Shown here piece after piece: positions 1 to 12,394 of a stretch of DNA of 64,000 nt. Within the stretch, counting starts at the first letter, position 1; every line of letters begins with the position of its first letter. The stretch lies in contig NC_063150.1 of NCBI RefSeq assembly GCF_020921035.1, forward strand, positions 7,316,001-7,380,000, in the 5' to 3' direction. The translations under genes and the position numbers were made by a program. The notes below the pieces were generated by a model. That model saw only the letters and a list, made by a program, of their open reading frames with translations. It was not told where the DNA came from and made no database searches. This DNA comes from Rhodamnia argentea. Taxonomy: Eukaryota; Streptophyta; Magnoliopsida; Myrtales; Myrtaceae.

Positions 1-2
1 GG

Positions 3-107
3 AGGAAGGCGGAAAGAGCGAAGATGTTCAAGAAGACACGGTCTGGTCAACCTGTTATGAAGTACAGAATCGAGCATCTTTTGCAGAGAGTCCAAGGCTT
101 GAATTAG
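3..107 (+). CDS. 3' end of a probable FYV7/CCDC59-like rRNA-processing protein (partial)
   Basis: Only the last 34 codons and the TAG stop (105-107) are in the window; the gene begins upstream. The reading frame starting at base 3 gives a very basic tail beginning RKAERAKMFKKTRSGQP and ending in an amphipathic stretch with IEHLLQRVQGLN. The order 'basic K/R run, GQPxM, then (M/I)EHLLQ.IQ' is the C-terminal signature I associate with the yeast Fyv7 / human CCDC59 (TAP26) family, which acts in nucleolar processing of pre-rRNA for the small ribosomal subunit. The call rests on this short tail alone, so other basic nucleolar proteins are possible. The T-rich sequence after the stop looks like a plant 3'UTR. 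Confidence 0.45.
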   Translation, partial: RKAERAKMFKKTRSGQPVMKYRIEHLLQRVQGLN

Positions 108-1808
108 TGCTCGGGTTGCTCCTTCAATGGGGAGTTCGTTATCCCCTCTCTTTTCTCTTTGGTTTCTATACGAGGTATGGCTAGTGTTTCTGGAGTTCTT
201 GCCTGTGTGGAAAGTTAAACCTGAAATTGCAATTTTTTTTTTCTCTGTAGGAAATGAAAGCTTGTACATTTTCTTTTAATATGAGATGGAACCTTCTATA
301 GATTCATTAACTGGGTGCTCACTATTTTTTGGGCTAGCGAGGGAGAGTCTGGTGCTTTTCAAGTGGCTCGAACGGTGCCCACTCGGTATCATAGTTTCCC
401 TAACTCATGCATACTGGATAATCACCAGAGCTCATCGTTTATGACTGTACTTATGCCTGAAAATCCTTATGGACAATGGTGTCGCTTTGTTCCTGTCTCG
501 CCGCTGTGGTAGGTTTTGCACGCAGAATTAATTTACCACGTTTTTTTTTTTTGGGTATGGAGTCTTAACTAATGACAGGTCAAATTTATATGTTTTGTAC
601 ACATACGTCACTGTTATTATGTACTTCGGGCTCTAAATGGTTGTTTTTCCAGGGTAAGACTTCTTTTTTCTCTAACTAGTTCATTTGCACGTCCAAAGGG
701 GGAATGAAACTAGCTGATTTGTGAACTTGGTTGGCATCAACTGGGGAACATATGTTTGTGTTTATTTGGGAAATTCATCCCCATTAAGCCGGCACGTGAA
801 TGTACTAATCCAAAACATCCATAGGGTGTACTTCTTGAATCATATTCTTTTTTTTTTTTTTTTTTTGTTATCCGTATATAATATCAAGATCCAGTTCATT
901 CTGTCTTTCGAATTTTCGAAATTCAACCGATCGGTACACTTGCCAAAATGAGTGGGGAATCCGTGCATTTGCTGAAAAGAGTAAGAGCCCCTGTGTGCAT
1001 CACAGAAGAGCAATGACCCTACAGTTGTACCTCATATGAGATCATTACATTATTAAGTAAACGTACCGAACGTGACAGAGAGGTAGCCCAGCTGTGAATT
1101 GATTTGAGCAACTTTAATCATCGAGAGATGGGCAACTAGTGATTGCAGATGTTAATGTCCATGTTACAAATATCAGTGAAAGATCAACTGAACGAGGGCT
1201 AGCGATTCATGCCATGCAATCAAACCAAGTGTCGGTCATTCATGCCATATCATGTCGTTAACCCGATCACAAAGAATTTATGTCAAAGATTGGCCGAAAC
1301 GTTTTGAGTGTAGGCGCATCGCGTCGTGTTTGAGTTTCTTTGGATAACGAAAAAGATTGTTATCGATCTGCTACTCACGGTTTGGCCCTTTGAGAGTCAT
1401 TGCGAGTGGTTGCTTATCTCGATCAGATTCACGCTCTAACTGTACTGAAGTTGAAGGCGTTGAATGGTTGGTGTGGGACTAGGAGGGAGCAACTAGCACG
1501 GCGTTGAATAGTAGCTATTGTTCTTTGAGAAGTTTGGTTGACATTTTCGTGAGCAACTTGGTTTCAAAAACGAAAGCAAGATGCTTTGCCACGAGGAAAC
1601 TGCCTCATCCACCTGCGAACTGAGATCTCACTCCTAAAGAGCTCTGTCTGAAGTCGTTTCATTGTCTTCGCTCTGCCCACTCCCATCTTGATATTTCCTC
1701 TGTGTACGGTTCGCTGCTGCTCGAGCTCAACTTGCGAATCTCTCCGGTGATTAATCGGTGCACCAAATACCACTGATCTCTGATCCTCATCTGTTTCCGG
1801 GCGGTAGA
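108..1808. other. Intergenic: 3'UTR/spacer, no gene seen
   Basis: This stretch holds the probable 3'UTR of the upstream gene, several poly-T runs (about 232, 541 and 848) and the upstream/5'UTR region of the glycine-rich gene. No open frame here resembles a known protein and I saw no tRNA or other RNA gene. Confidence 0.5.
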
Positions 1809-2430
1809 ATGGGACCTGGAGGACCTGGAGGAGGCGGCGGTCCTGGAGGACCGGGTTTCGGCGGGCCAGGAGGACCAGGTTTCGGCGGACCCGGTTTCGG
1901 AGGTCCGGGTTTTGGTGGACCCGGGGGACCATGGGGACCGGGGCCAGGAGGGCCTTGGGGTCCTGGGTTCGGAGGCCCGTGGGGACCCGGTGGCGGCTTC
2001 TTCGGACCTGGAGGCTTCTTTGGTGGGTGCTTTGATGGCCTATGCAGCATGGTATCTTCCTGGTGAGCATCGTCTCCCTCTTGCTTGATCTACCATATCC
2101 GGCACAGTTGAAGCTTCTTATGGATGTACAATTCTATTTCTCGGCCGAAACTATTGCATGTAATTGAAATGCGTGTTATCTTGTTGGCTTTATCTCGACG
2201 AGAGTAGAACACGAACATGTTCATAGTTCAAGAAGAGCGTATAGGACTCGCAGTAGGCGTCTTGATAGAAAACTGATGGCAACGACACTCGAATTTCTGT
2301 TAATGACTCTCCGGTCTTGTGCAGCATGTACTGCCTGTGCTGCTGCTGGTTGCTACAAGATTGCTTCGGCTTCGGGCCGCGCGGCGGGCCGTATGGCCCT
2401 CCCGGTCCTGGGGGTCCTCCGCCCTTCTGA
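1809..2430 (+). CDS. Gly/Pro-rich protein with a Cys-rich (CYSTM-like) C-terminus, two exons
   Basis: Exon 1 is 1809-2062 and exon 2 is 2325-2430; the intron has GT (2063) and AG (2324) borders, and joining them gives 119 codons plus a TGA stop. The first ATG in frame is at 1809; the open frame extends further upstream but without an ATG. Residues 1-70 are tandem GGPGFGGPG/GGPWGPG repeats. The tail carries FFGGCFDGLCSMVSSC followed by MYCLCCCWLLQDCFGFG, a cluster of nine cysteines with hydrophobic residues, and then a short Gly-Pro end. Plant proteins with a glycine-rich body and a short Cys-rich hydrophobic tail (CYSTM type) are small membrane-associated proteins linked to stress responses; applying that role here is inference. 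The splice junction falls inside the Cys cluster and keeps the frame, which supports the model. The ORF on the opposite strand is only the complement of the repeats. Confidence 0.75.
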
Positions 2431-3931
2431 TCTGGAGACCTTTTGATCCAGCACACGGTTGCGTGCGCTAATTTACCTATGTATTTCTCCGATTTTCACT
2501 TCTGTATCGTGGATAATACGCTGTTCGTCTTCCAAATTTTTTTTTTCTGTTTGTGCTTCACATTAGCGCACTAAATCATTTTGGAATGCCTATGAACCGC
2601 TTCAAATTTCTCAAGATACTGATGACTATGGCTCACAATTCCCATTGTATGAGAATTGCCTGAACCGCAAGACCGACAGAGCAGTCATCTCATCAACGCA
2701 TTCGAGAATTGGACAGATCTATCAAGAGACCTGCGTAAACCTTAGTACTAAGATGCCGGGTTCAGTTCAGGAATTTCGCTCTCGCTACGGGCTAATATCA
2801 TGAAAGTTCTAAGGCCAACATAAAATTAGTATGAAGCTCAATGTGGAATGTGGATGATCAAAATGACGAGTGCTCTGAACAATATTTGCGTTTCTCACTG
2901 TTTGACCTAAAAGCTTCAGATGATTAAGTAGTTCAAGTCACCATCGCCAAAGTGCATCCTAGGAATTTTTTGAGTTCACAGGCAACGGTCCGAGGGTTTC
3001 GACATCATTGTTTGTCGGCGTAACACAACGTATATATTGACTTGCATCACAACACTCCATTTCAGAATAATTAATCAAGTCAGCACAAGAAAAGTTCGAT
3101 TTCGGCAATGGCTTCTTCCAAAGCTGTCAGCAAACGAAGCAGGCATTCCTCAGCAATCATTCACCAAAGTATTCGGATACATTAGACAAAACCACAAGAA
3201 ACCAAACTCATACACACAAATGTCTCTCCAGCTGCAAAAGCACATATATACAATGAAAAATCGATAAGGAACACCAGACGGAGTCTGGGCAAACTTCAAA
3301 AAATTTAAAAAAGAAAGGGGCTACCAAGTTCTGGCAAAATCCTTTGATCAGATTGCTCCCCAGAAATACGTTAAACCGCTATGGCTTCCAAGAAATCCTT
3401 CTCTCTGCCTAGAAAAACCTCCCGGGAAGGGCAAACATAGAAATTGCAGTCAGTTCAAGTGGACCCAAAAGGTTAAGCAACGACACGACAAGATAGCAAA
3501 CAGACACCAAATAGACCATTCCGTTTGCATGTAAGCCTTTACTTATCAATACAGGTAAAGCCAGTAGCTATCAATCAAAGAAAAGCAAACGTTCTCAATC
3601 AATGCCGGATGGAAATGCTGAAAGACTGAAACAAGGCAAAATCACCGCATGTACACTTCAGGGTGCTGTGCAAGAACATAGAGCTTGAGAGCTTGACCAT
3701 GATGTGATAAGGAGCCTTAAATGTCACATCTCTTGAAGATAAAACCCCAAAGAGTATAAAGTACAATACAATTTGATGTCTTAAATATTGATTATTGACA
3801 CAACCATAGTTATAACATTAAAATTGCCGAACAGAAGTCCATACAAATTGCAAAAGAACTGCTTATCATTCTTATCAAATTAACCAGTAATAGGCTGCAT
3901 AACAATGGAGAGATCAGTACCTGGCAGTCAA
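2431..3931. other. Intergenic / convergent 3' regions, nothing coding seen
   Basis: This is spacer between the glycine-rich gene (+) and the tubby-like gene (-), which converge here. The right end (about 3640-3931) probably contains the tubby gene's 3'UTR. A short piece at about 3655-3690 (around ACACTTCAGGGTG) recurs next to the tubby pseudogene at about 10782-10812, so this flank belonged to the duplicated block. Confidence 0.5.
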
Positions 3932-6642
3932 CTATTCACAGGCGATTCTAGTGTCGAAACTGCTGAGACATATGGCGAATGATTGGAAAGCTGAGATAGG
4001 ATATTGATAATCCATTGTGAATACATCCTTCCCCACTTTTCCAAACTGGAGGATAACATTCTCATGCTCTGGACCAGCGACTCCTTGTTCTGGAGAAGCC
4101 ACTAACTGAAAGTTCTTCACTGAAGCAACAGTCACCCGTCCATGGAAATTAAGGCACCAGCACTGGAGTTGCTCATGCCACCTCGGGGACTTATTCTTCA
4201 ATACCAACATCCCATCTTTTAAAGCAGACAATGGTCTCCCAGACTGAAGGTTCTCTACGCGCGTCGATTTAGATCTGAAAAAAGAAAATGACGGAAATGT
4301 GTCGAGAGTGCTAGACATAAATTCAGTCTGAGTCGGGGCAACTCCTCCTGGCTCAATCGAAGAGGCGGGTATGCCATCCAGGACGCATTGCATTCTTCTC
4401 GGTCCCCTGCTTTCCACCCCCAATACAAATAAGATGCAGAAAGAAACAATTAGTTGAGACTCTAGAGTCAATCTTTCTTAAAATCGTTTTTTCATAGTAA
4501 AGTGGTACGAGTCAGTTTTCCTACCTTGATCCCAAGACGTTCAACTCATAAGATATGTGCACTGCAGGGTAATTTCCAGCGGGAACTTTCGGGGAGACTT
4601 GGTTAAAGTTCACTAGCCGGGTGGACCGACTTTTCATGACTTTGGAGCCAGCATTTGGAGGCTGTGCATCAAAGGCTGTGAACTTCGTGCCCAGAAAGTT
4701 TGACCTATCATTTAAGAATGCAAAGGGTTAAACATAAGCAGCTTGACCATTCAGCACGAGCACAAGTTTCAGTAAGTACCTTAATTTTCCAATGTACGTG
4801 CTACTCCCTTTGGACATGTCATCCGGATTTAAAGAGATGATGTAGTCGGTGCATGTAGGGCGCCTGAGCTTCCGTGCGGCGAGAAGAAATTTGCCATCTT
4901 CATTTAAAGCTGCAAAGATAGTGCATCCACAGAGCCTTACATACTTGCTCTTAAAAAGGAAATAACGAGAATAATAGAATATCTCGTATATCCAAAAACT
5001 AAAACTTTAGAGAACCTAGGCCAACTTGAATGGCTAATTCCATGGTTTAGAACTAAATGGCCTTGGAAAGAGCAAAAGGCTGCTATGGTATTTCGAGCAT
5101 AAAGTAACATATGGGGCAAAAAGAAAAGAAAAATAGGTTGTCCTGTTCTCACCTTGATCTAAGCTGAGGTAGAGATAATATGTTTGGTTGCTGCGACTGC
5201 GTTTAATATAACACTGGAGAAGGGAGTCCCTTGGACCAGGCTGCACATTTAGCCAAAGATTATGTGTTAATGACAATAAACATCGCCACAATCATTTTCC
5301 TTGATAAAAAACGCTCAGAACCATTACCTTCCCAGCATTATAACTAATATAACACCACGGGATTGTACAGCATATGTAGTTGGGATACATGTGATGAGAT
5401 ACTTATGAAGCTTAAGCTTGAAAGAACTTGCTGTCGATATAAGTTACTACTTTATCATCCAATGTAATCTGCCAAGGCATGGAAATAGAAGAACTACTCG
5501 GCATATATTGGCTAACAAGTACTCTATTTAAGTGCTTGATTATTACAATTTCAGAGTCAACAACTTTAGAAAATACATCATTGCAATTACAACTATGAAA
5601 CAATTATAAGACCAAAGTAAAGAAGAAATTGTTGAGATTCCAATCACAAACAAACTGCAGGACCACTCCCTTCATCAAAAAGAAGAATGAATTAGTTTAT
5701 CAAAAACCACTTTACGTGGTATGAACATGGCAAAAAGCACGAGTGAAGGGCGGAGATGTTAGATTAGATGTGTTGTCCTGAAGCATGATATTACCTTGCT
5801 TCCCATTCCATTTAGTATCTATGATTCACATGTGAAATTCATCCTTACGTACTTTACGAATAAATCAAGGAAATGCCCCCGAGTAAGTTAAAGGAATGAG
5901 GGTACCATAAATCTGTGCTACCCAAATGACTTAAATCAACATCCAAACACAGTCGCCATCGGGGGAAAAAAAAAGCAGATACACTTGGAAAAGTTAGAAG
6001 ACAGAAGCAAGGAATTCTTTCTTCTCACGATAACACCTTATTTCTACTTCTTTACGTAAAAGCAAATTCTTCATACATTTTCTCCTCTTGGGTTATGTGT
6101 TGCTTTCATCAGGGCCACTGACTAATTCAGCCCAAATCTACCCGCTAGAGAGGACGCTTATCATTGAGTAATGCTGAACGCAAGGTAAAGATCCAAGCCA
6201 ATGCAAAACAAAAGCCAAAAAAGGATGAATAATTAATAGCTTGAATAATACAGTGAAAGAAGCTGATATGAGAACCGCTATGACAGACCTGCTTCAATGA
6301 AATTGGGAATGTCAACTTGCCAGACACCTCCGGTGTTTTCACGATTTCCTTCATGATCTCCCTCCAGTTCCGGCAAACACCAGCACAAGCAACCACATTT
6401 TTCCTCGGAGGCCATACGCTCTCCGACTCCTCTATCCTCATCAACACATCCCTCAAGAGCTCGGGCGGCATGCTCGCCCAACAACTCTGCTTCAATGCCT
6501 CGACCACTACCGAACTGTCCTGAACAACCCGATGAGAGCGTGATCTCAGCCCATACCCAAACTTCACATGATCAAACCCTTTCTTAGAGATGTTCCCAAT
6601 CTCGTCCCTCACGTCCTGAATAATGCTTTTGAACAAAGCCAT
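3932..6642 (-). CDS. Tubby-like F-box protein (TLP), complete, five exons
   Basis: Exons on the minus strand: 6289-6642, 5153-5240, 4780-4909, 4525-4704 and 3932-4406. All introns have GT/AG borders and phases agree, giving 408 aa, the usual TLP length. The start is the ATG at 6642, opening [14 protein letters not shown]. Residues about 53-110 form the F-box ([20 protein letters not shown] then [11 protein letters not shown]); this domain in TLPs binds SKP1-type adaptors of SCF ubiquitin ligases. Residues 119-408 are the tubby domain: [94 protein letters not shown], and the C-terminal [13 protein letters not shown]. The tubby barrel binds phosphoinositides (PIP2) at the plasma membrane in this family. 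Plant TLPs are tied to ABA and stress signalling. No defect is seen. A broken paralogue lies at 10.8-12.2 kb. Confidence 0.93.
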
Positions 6643-8920
6643 CAGTACCTTGCGATCTATACCCTCAAAGGATCAATTCGTGTCGAAAGAGGTGTAATTT
6701 TGATATCTCGACACCCTCCCACTTACACAGCAAACGCCATTCTCAATTCCATTTCTTCACATCATCCAAAATTCACCCATCAAGAGCACCAAGATGATCC
6801 AAAGCCCGAGAGCTTGACAAGTGATGCAACTAACCCAAGCGATAAGCACATCAATATAAAACTGATAAGGGCACTTACATCTCTCCTTCTCCTCGTGTCA
6901 GAATCAGCAACATCCCCTAACTGATGAGCCCACGAATAAAAGAAACAAATTGCACAGCATCACAGAGTGCTTAGATCTAAGACACCCAAGAACTCGAATA
7001 ACCGCTAGCAACTTACAATCAACAACCCTCGATATGACCTAACAGGAAAACCAGGTTTTCGCTCACATCACCTAATGCACCGCGATCTTCCACAATTGCC
7101 CCCACGGATCAATCCCCAAATCCACCATCAGAGAGAGAGTCGGGAATGGGCTGCACCATTTCGCTCGGAACAGAAAAAGGGGACTGGTTTGGTCCGACAC
7201 CCAGATGAGGATTTTCAAGGCGCTGTCAAGGCCTCACGGCCATTTCCACGGAAGGAATCGCCCCGGAGACAAAGAGATTACCAAGATGACAAGAATCGAA
7301 TTCCGGGTCCTGTAATAAAAACCATTTTCCGGTTACGGGTCGATACTCCCGTGTCTGTGCGAGTGTGTGGGGAGGGAGGGAGAGAGGATCGAGGAGCGAG
7401 CGCCTCGAGTTTAGGTTTTGTCGTGTCACCACTGTTCGTGTCGGCTAAGGCCAGCCTTTTTACTGAGTCTGGGTCAGGCGGGACCTTGTCCAAACACGGC
7501 CTCACCCCACTGGCTCTGGCACTGTCGCGAACTTGTGCCATGTGCTGCGCCACGAGGCTTGAGTTCCCGAAAAACCATCAATCTTCAGGTCCAATCTTAA
7601 TTCCGATTCTTGCCCCCTGTTTTTATGTTTAAAAAAGTTACAAACTTTCAATCTAATGCTACTAGATCCACACTCTTAAACCTTCCGTCCAACAGTCCGC
7701 AATCGATTTCTTCAAAATTATCAGCATCGAATTACCGTTAACTCATATAAAAGTGAAAGTAATGATAAAAACAAAGATTATGATAGTGAAATTTTTAAGT
7801 GATCATGATATCGATAATTTTGAAGATCAATCAATGGCTGTTTTTGGACACTTAAGCAAATTTGGGGTTAAAGTGAAAGATTGTACTCTGTTAAAGAAAA
7901 AAAGATCGAGGTAAAATTGAAATTAAACATAGCCTTTTTTTTTTTTGGTGAAATTAGGCTCGTAGTTGATCAAGTAGACCTCAAAGGAAACGAGACTCGT
8001 ATGGGTTCATGTGAGTGACAATTTACAAAGCATCCGAGATAGCTCAATAAGTAAAGTGCGAATGATCGATAAGTTCGAAACACAATTTAACGGTTCCATT
8101 AAAAAAAATTTAATTTTGAGAGGATCTTGGAAAGTTATGATAAATTCCTTAAACTCTCGGACTCTTATACAATGTTTACAGTTCAAACCCTAAGCAAATC
8201 CCACTTTTTCTTAAAAATTAATGATGGAAAAAACATTATTATTAGTTTTAAGAAAATGTGGAAAATCGTGCAAATAAATCAATGCAATAACTAATACGTA
8301 ATCCAAATAGTTCAAGACAACAAAATAAGGAGACTTTCTTACATGATTAACATACATTTATTGACTATGGTCGAAGTTTATTTTTAAGCTTCATCAAATA
8401 CATAAGCTATTTTAAAATACTAAGCGTGAATGAGGCTACTACCAATTATAAAGTGCAATTTAATATTTAAGTATCATATAAGTGCTGTTTCAATGACAAT
8501 AACGTGAATCTGTGCGATCCTTACTTACACCGGTTGCAACAAATAAACATCTTCACTAGGCACCAAGAGAGCCCTCGCCATCCTTGGCACCAGCTCATTT
8601 CAAACTAAGTACGTGCCGGAGTATTTGAACATAACACCCAAAATGGGGTCGAAGGAGCGTATCCACACGCGCCTTAATTCTTATGGGCTACCTCCCACCT
8701 CTCAAAATGGGATACTGATCAAGCCTAGTTGGTTGATTCACTGATCAGTTCGACATGTAGCAATCATCACCCGCTCTCTTTAAACAATTCAGAGAGATCT
8801 AGGCCATTAGACATTCATAAGTTAAGTAGATCCAACAAGTAAATGATTGCTCGCAAATATGATTAGATCTTCAAATGTCGTTACCTTCTTTAGCGCGTAA
8901 TAACAAACGTCCTGTGTAAA
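6643..8920. other. Upstream region of the tubby-like gene and spacer
   Basis: Bases 6643 to about 7600 are the 5' flank of the minus-strand tubby gene. Part of it (about 6845-6915, around ACTGATAAGGGCAC, and about 7265-7310) is repeated beside the tubby pseudogene at 12170-12390. Open frames here are moderately long because the region is GC-richer, but none resembles a known protein. Bases 7640-8920 are AT-rich with no recognisable content. Confidence 0.45.
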
Positions 8921-8939
8921 CTTATTCAGATACGAAGAA

Positions 8940-9810
8940 ACTGTGCCCTTGCCATTAATGATCGAAATACAATTACTCCGTTACGATATTCTGCTCTGCA
9001 CTACGCGAACGCAGATATCGTGGGAATCCTAATAACTAATCTTTATCGGATGAAAGCTTATCACGCACTCAACACATGTGACATTCCGTTAGGTGAGATG
9101 AAGAAAGCATTTAGACTTGGAAAGGTAGTTGCTATTTGTTGATAGCGAAAGCAATTGCTCACCACCAATAGCATATTACCATTGGCAGCGGCAGAACAGT
9201 ACCAATTATCTCGCGGAAAGGAGAGCGACGGAGCGGTTGGAGTCGAGACCGGTTTTCGCCTGATTCCTTTTCGTTTCGTTTCCTTTCCTTTATTTGCGCG
9301 CGATGCTTCTCTTTCGTTGCTGGATTTAGTTGAACAGGGAAACGAGGATGGTGAGAAGATTAAGCAAGACTAATGCTTTCGCTTGTGGGTGAAGTTTTTG
9401 TGAGTTGGGTGCTGCTCTGAGTGGTGATTGATGGGTCGGCGCTTGAGTTTCGTGATGGTGTCGATTTCGAGTTTGCAGTGGGTGATGTTCCAGGGACAAG
9501 CGTACTAGTTTAGGATAACCGAAGGTTCTGCGGTGCGCAGAGCCTTAATGCGTATCCGTTCGATAGGACAAGAGTACAGCTAAGTTGGCAGTCAGGATTA
9601 GAGGTTCTCTATTTTGATTTGGGTTGTGTTTAGTTTGTTTTGGACGCACCGATTCCGCGGCGCTTTAGACTTTTCCAGCTTTATGTGTGTAACTGTTTAA
9701 CTCCTGGGAATCGACTTCGAATTTGGATGCGGCATGACCGGGTTCGGCTTGGGCTCTATCAAGATGGGCGAGGGTCCGATCGAGTATCTGTGGATGTTTA
9801 TCGCTGTATT
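8940..9810 (+). pseudogene. NHX 5' remnant: promoter, 5'UTR and start of exon 1 duplicated
   Basis: The block aligns by eye with the functional NHX promoter/5'UTR at about 13990-15640. Matches include the ACATTCCGTTAGGT segment (9082 vs 14110), the AGTACCAATT/GAGAGCGA region (about 9197-9290 vs 15034-15110), and the stretch around the start codon (9710-9800 vs 15517-15625, sharing GGGTTCGGCTTGGGCTC-type and GTATCTGTGGATG sequence). A start codon survives at 9734, but exon 1 is shortened internally, frameshifted, and stops resembling NHX just after the GTGGATG segment. None of exons 2-14 is present. It is a truncated duplicate of the NHX 5' end with no coding capacity. Confidence 0.75.
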
Positions 9811-9879
9811 AGTTTAGCTGTGCTTTGGAACTCGGAAACGCGATTAGTTTTGTGAGTTAAGTGATTTGGAACTCGAAAT

Positions 9880-10690
9880 ATAAAGGAAAATATTTTCCCC
9901 CGACTCCTACAAAATTGAGAAAAATATTTTCCTCTTTTTGAGAAGTTGAAAATATTTTATATTTCCTTCCTCGTTACTTCACATTCCTTTTCTTTTTTAT
10001 TTATCTTTTCTTCCTTTTTCCTCTTTTACAATATTTTTTTATAAAGATATTATTTTTCTTTTCTTTCTGCTCTTTCCTCTCGATTGTCTTCAACCTCCCT
10101 CTTTCCACTCAACCTCGCTGCCAATGGACATCCGCCGACGGCAATAGTAGCCTCCACGTGCCGCAGCCTCACAGGGTCACAATCCTTGCCGCCGCCATAA
10201 CCATGACCGAAAGATTCTTCGGCTGCGTCGGCAGTCGATCGTCACGAGCCTACGTCGTCAAAGGCATCGAATGTGCTCGAGGCCAAGCTCGCTAGATCTA
10301 AAAAGCTCGAGCTTGCTAGAACTTGGCGAGCTCCTGGCCAAGCTCGACGGCAAGGCTCAAGCTCACTAGATTCCAACGAGCTCGAGCCTCGCCAGACCTT
10401 GACAAGCTCAGCAACGAGCTTGATCCTCGCCAAGCCACCCTATGGCTGGTCGTCAAGGTTCGACGATAGGCGAGGAAAAAGGAAAAAAGAAGAAAAAAGA
10501 AAAGAATAACTAAATAAATCAAAAACAAAAATCGGAAAAAAATCGAAAAAAAATTTCTTACCAAACAATGAAAAATATTTTAGCTCATTTTCTAGTCTCA
10601 ATCAAAGCATTGAAAATATAGTCATTTCCTAGAAATTGACTTCTCAGAAAACATTTTCCAGAAGCGGCTCCTTTTCCGCGAAGTATGTCT
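9880..10690. mobile_element. Non-autonomous DNA element-like insert with GC-rich core
   Basis: The arms are AT-rich and carry repeated AAAATATTTTCC / GGAAAATATTTT-type words in opposite orientations (about 9888-9960 and 10590-10665). They surround a GC-rich core (10100-10470) full of GAGCTCG/CGAGCTT words. The architecture matches the element at 47.3-47.9 kb. It lies exactly where the NHX remnant ends. I could not define exact inverted repeats or a target duplication, so the borders are approximate. Confidence 0.4.
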
Positions 10691-10784
10691 CAAGTGGAGA
10701 GGGAGGGATCAACTATTTATAGCCCTCTTCCACCGCCATTACAAGAAAAATTCTAGGGCAACTTACATGGATGTTTCTTTACAC

Positions 10785-12240
10785 TTCAGGGTGTTATGCA
10801 AGAACATAGAGCCTGATTTCCACACCCAAAACAAATCGTATGCGGAAAGATAACAGTTAGTCCAAGACTCGAGAATTAACATAAGCAGCATGACCATTTA
10901 GCATGAACACGACTTTAGGTAAGTACCTTAATTTGCCAATGTACGTGCTACTCCCTTCGGCCATGTCGTCTGGATTTAAAGAGATGATGTAGTCCCTGCA
11001 GGTAGGGCGCCGGAGCTCCCGTGCAGCGAGAAGAAATTTGCCATCTTCATTTACAGCTGCAAAAGATAGCGGATCCACAGAGCCTTACACCATTTCCTCT
11101 TAAAGCGGAAGCGACGATGATCCTCGTACATCTCGGCATCCTTAATACAGACATCCAGCAGCTAAAACTTCACAGAAAACCTAGACCAACTTGAAAGGCT
11201 AATGCCATGGTCCAGAACAAACAATGCCCTCAGTGAGAGACAAAAGATGCTCTGGTATTTGAAAAATAAACAACTATGGCCAAAAGAAGAAGAAGAAAGT
11301 AGGTTTTCCTGTTCTCACCTTGATCGCGTTTAATAAAACATTGGACAAGGGAGTCCCTTGGACCAGGCTGCACATTTAGCCAGGCTGCACAATGTTGAGA
11401 AATACGTAGAATCAATAGAATTATCAAATATCTCTACGCATAGAAAAGTATCCTACATAAATTCTTGTTGATTACGTTTCGAGAGTATAACTTTTGCCCA
11501 ACAAATCATTTCAATCTCAACAATGAAAACCGAGGTTTTCTTGGCGCAACCAGTCGATCATATTGCCGAGAAGAACCTCAAGATGCTAAGACACTTCGCA
11601 TATAGGTTTCCTTAAGTTTTTCTACCATCCTCTAGAATATTCTCAATGGTAGATAATATGGTAATTATCTTGTACTCTATAACTTCCCTATTTATGTCGG
11701 TAGCCGATTAGATGGGAAAATGCGATCTTAGCCATTGGATCAATATATGATCAACAGTTATAACGAGAGGCCCTCTGCTATATAAAGAGGTGTTCCGGAT
11801 CGAGTCATGAGATCGGTCCGAGATACTTTGATTTCTTACGTTTTTCTCAAACCTACGTTTTATACATGCTAGTTTGAATTGATGAATATTCTGATTTCTA
11901 TAATTAATGATATATAATTAATACTACTTATTTATTCATTTATCCAACAAATTCGATTGATTGATAAGAGTTGATTTTCTGTTACGATAAATTGACGAAA
12001 CAATAGCTAATCCAATAGCTGCTTCGGCTTCATTTGGATCTTCCAACAAAAAGGAGCGATGCGGATGCCTCCCTTTCGCAGTCTCTTTGATGATCTCCCT
12101 CCATCTCCGACAAACATGGCGAAGCAACCACATTTCTCCTCGGCGGCCATGCACTTTCCGCATCGAATATGAAACTGATAAGGGCGCACATGCATCTCTC
12201 CTCCTTCACGTGTCAGAATTAGCAACATCCTCAATACCAA
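10785..12240 (-). pseudogene. Broken tubby-like F-box paralogue
   Basis: Pieces appear in the same order and strand as the intact gene at 3.9-6.6 kb. A flank/intron 4 scrap lies at 10785-10870. Exon 3 (about 10925-11054) still reads [21 protein letters not shown] then STYIGKLR. A shortened exon 2 (about 11330-11366) reads PGPRDSLVQCFIKR followed directly by DQ, having lost 13 codons. An exon 1 scrap (about 11990-12160) has the F-box end [10 protein letters not shown]. Exons 4 and 5, most of the F-box and the start region are missing, and an LTR-like insert splits exon 2 from exon 1. About 150 bases 5' of it (12170-12390) match the intact gene's upstream flank. No functional product is possible. 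Confidence 0.85.
11393..11949 (+). mobile_element. Solo-LTR-like insertion in the tubby pseudogene
   Basis: The segment starts TGTTGAGAAAT, ends TTATCCAACA (TG...CA with TGTTG/CAACA short inverted ends) and contains a TATA box (TATAAAG at 11781) about 170 bases from its 3' end, as in plant LTR retrotransposons. It interrupts the intron 1 region of the tubby pseudogene and has no counterpart in the intact gene. No clear 5-bp target duplication is visible (CACAA on the left, AATTC on the right), so one border may have been altered. Confidence 0.45.
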
Positions 12241-12394
12241 GGTTTTTCGCTCGCTCGATCTTCGCAGATTGCCCTGGGATCAATTGCCAAAATTCACCAC
12301 ACGAGAGAGATTTTCCAAGAACTCGCGATCATTTACGAGACACGGTAGAATACCAAGATGACAAGAATCGAACTCATGGTCTTGTAATGAAAAC

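Noticed and set aside
1564..2070. 168-codon minus-strand ORF opposite the glycine-rich gene
   Set aside because: It is the complement of the GGPGFGGPG repeats; the plus frame has a consistent splice and a Cys-rich tail.
7075..7632. 185-codon ORF upstream of the tubby gene
   Set aside because: It lies in that gene's divergent 5' flank, part of which is duplicated as non-coding DNA at 12.2-12.4 kb; no domain is seen.
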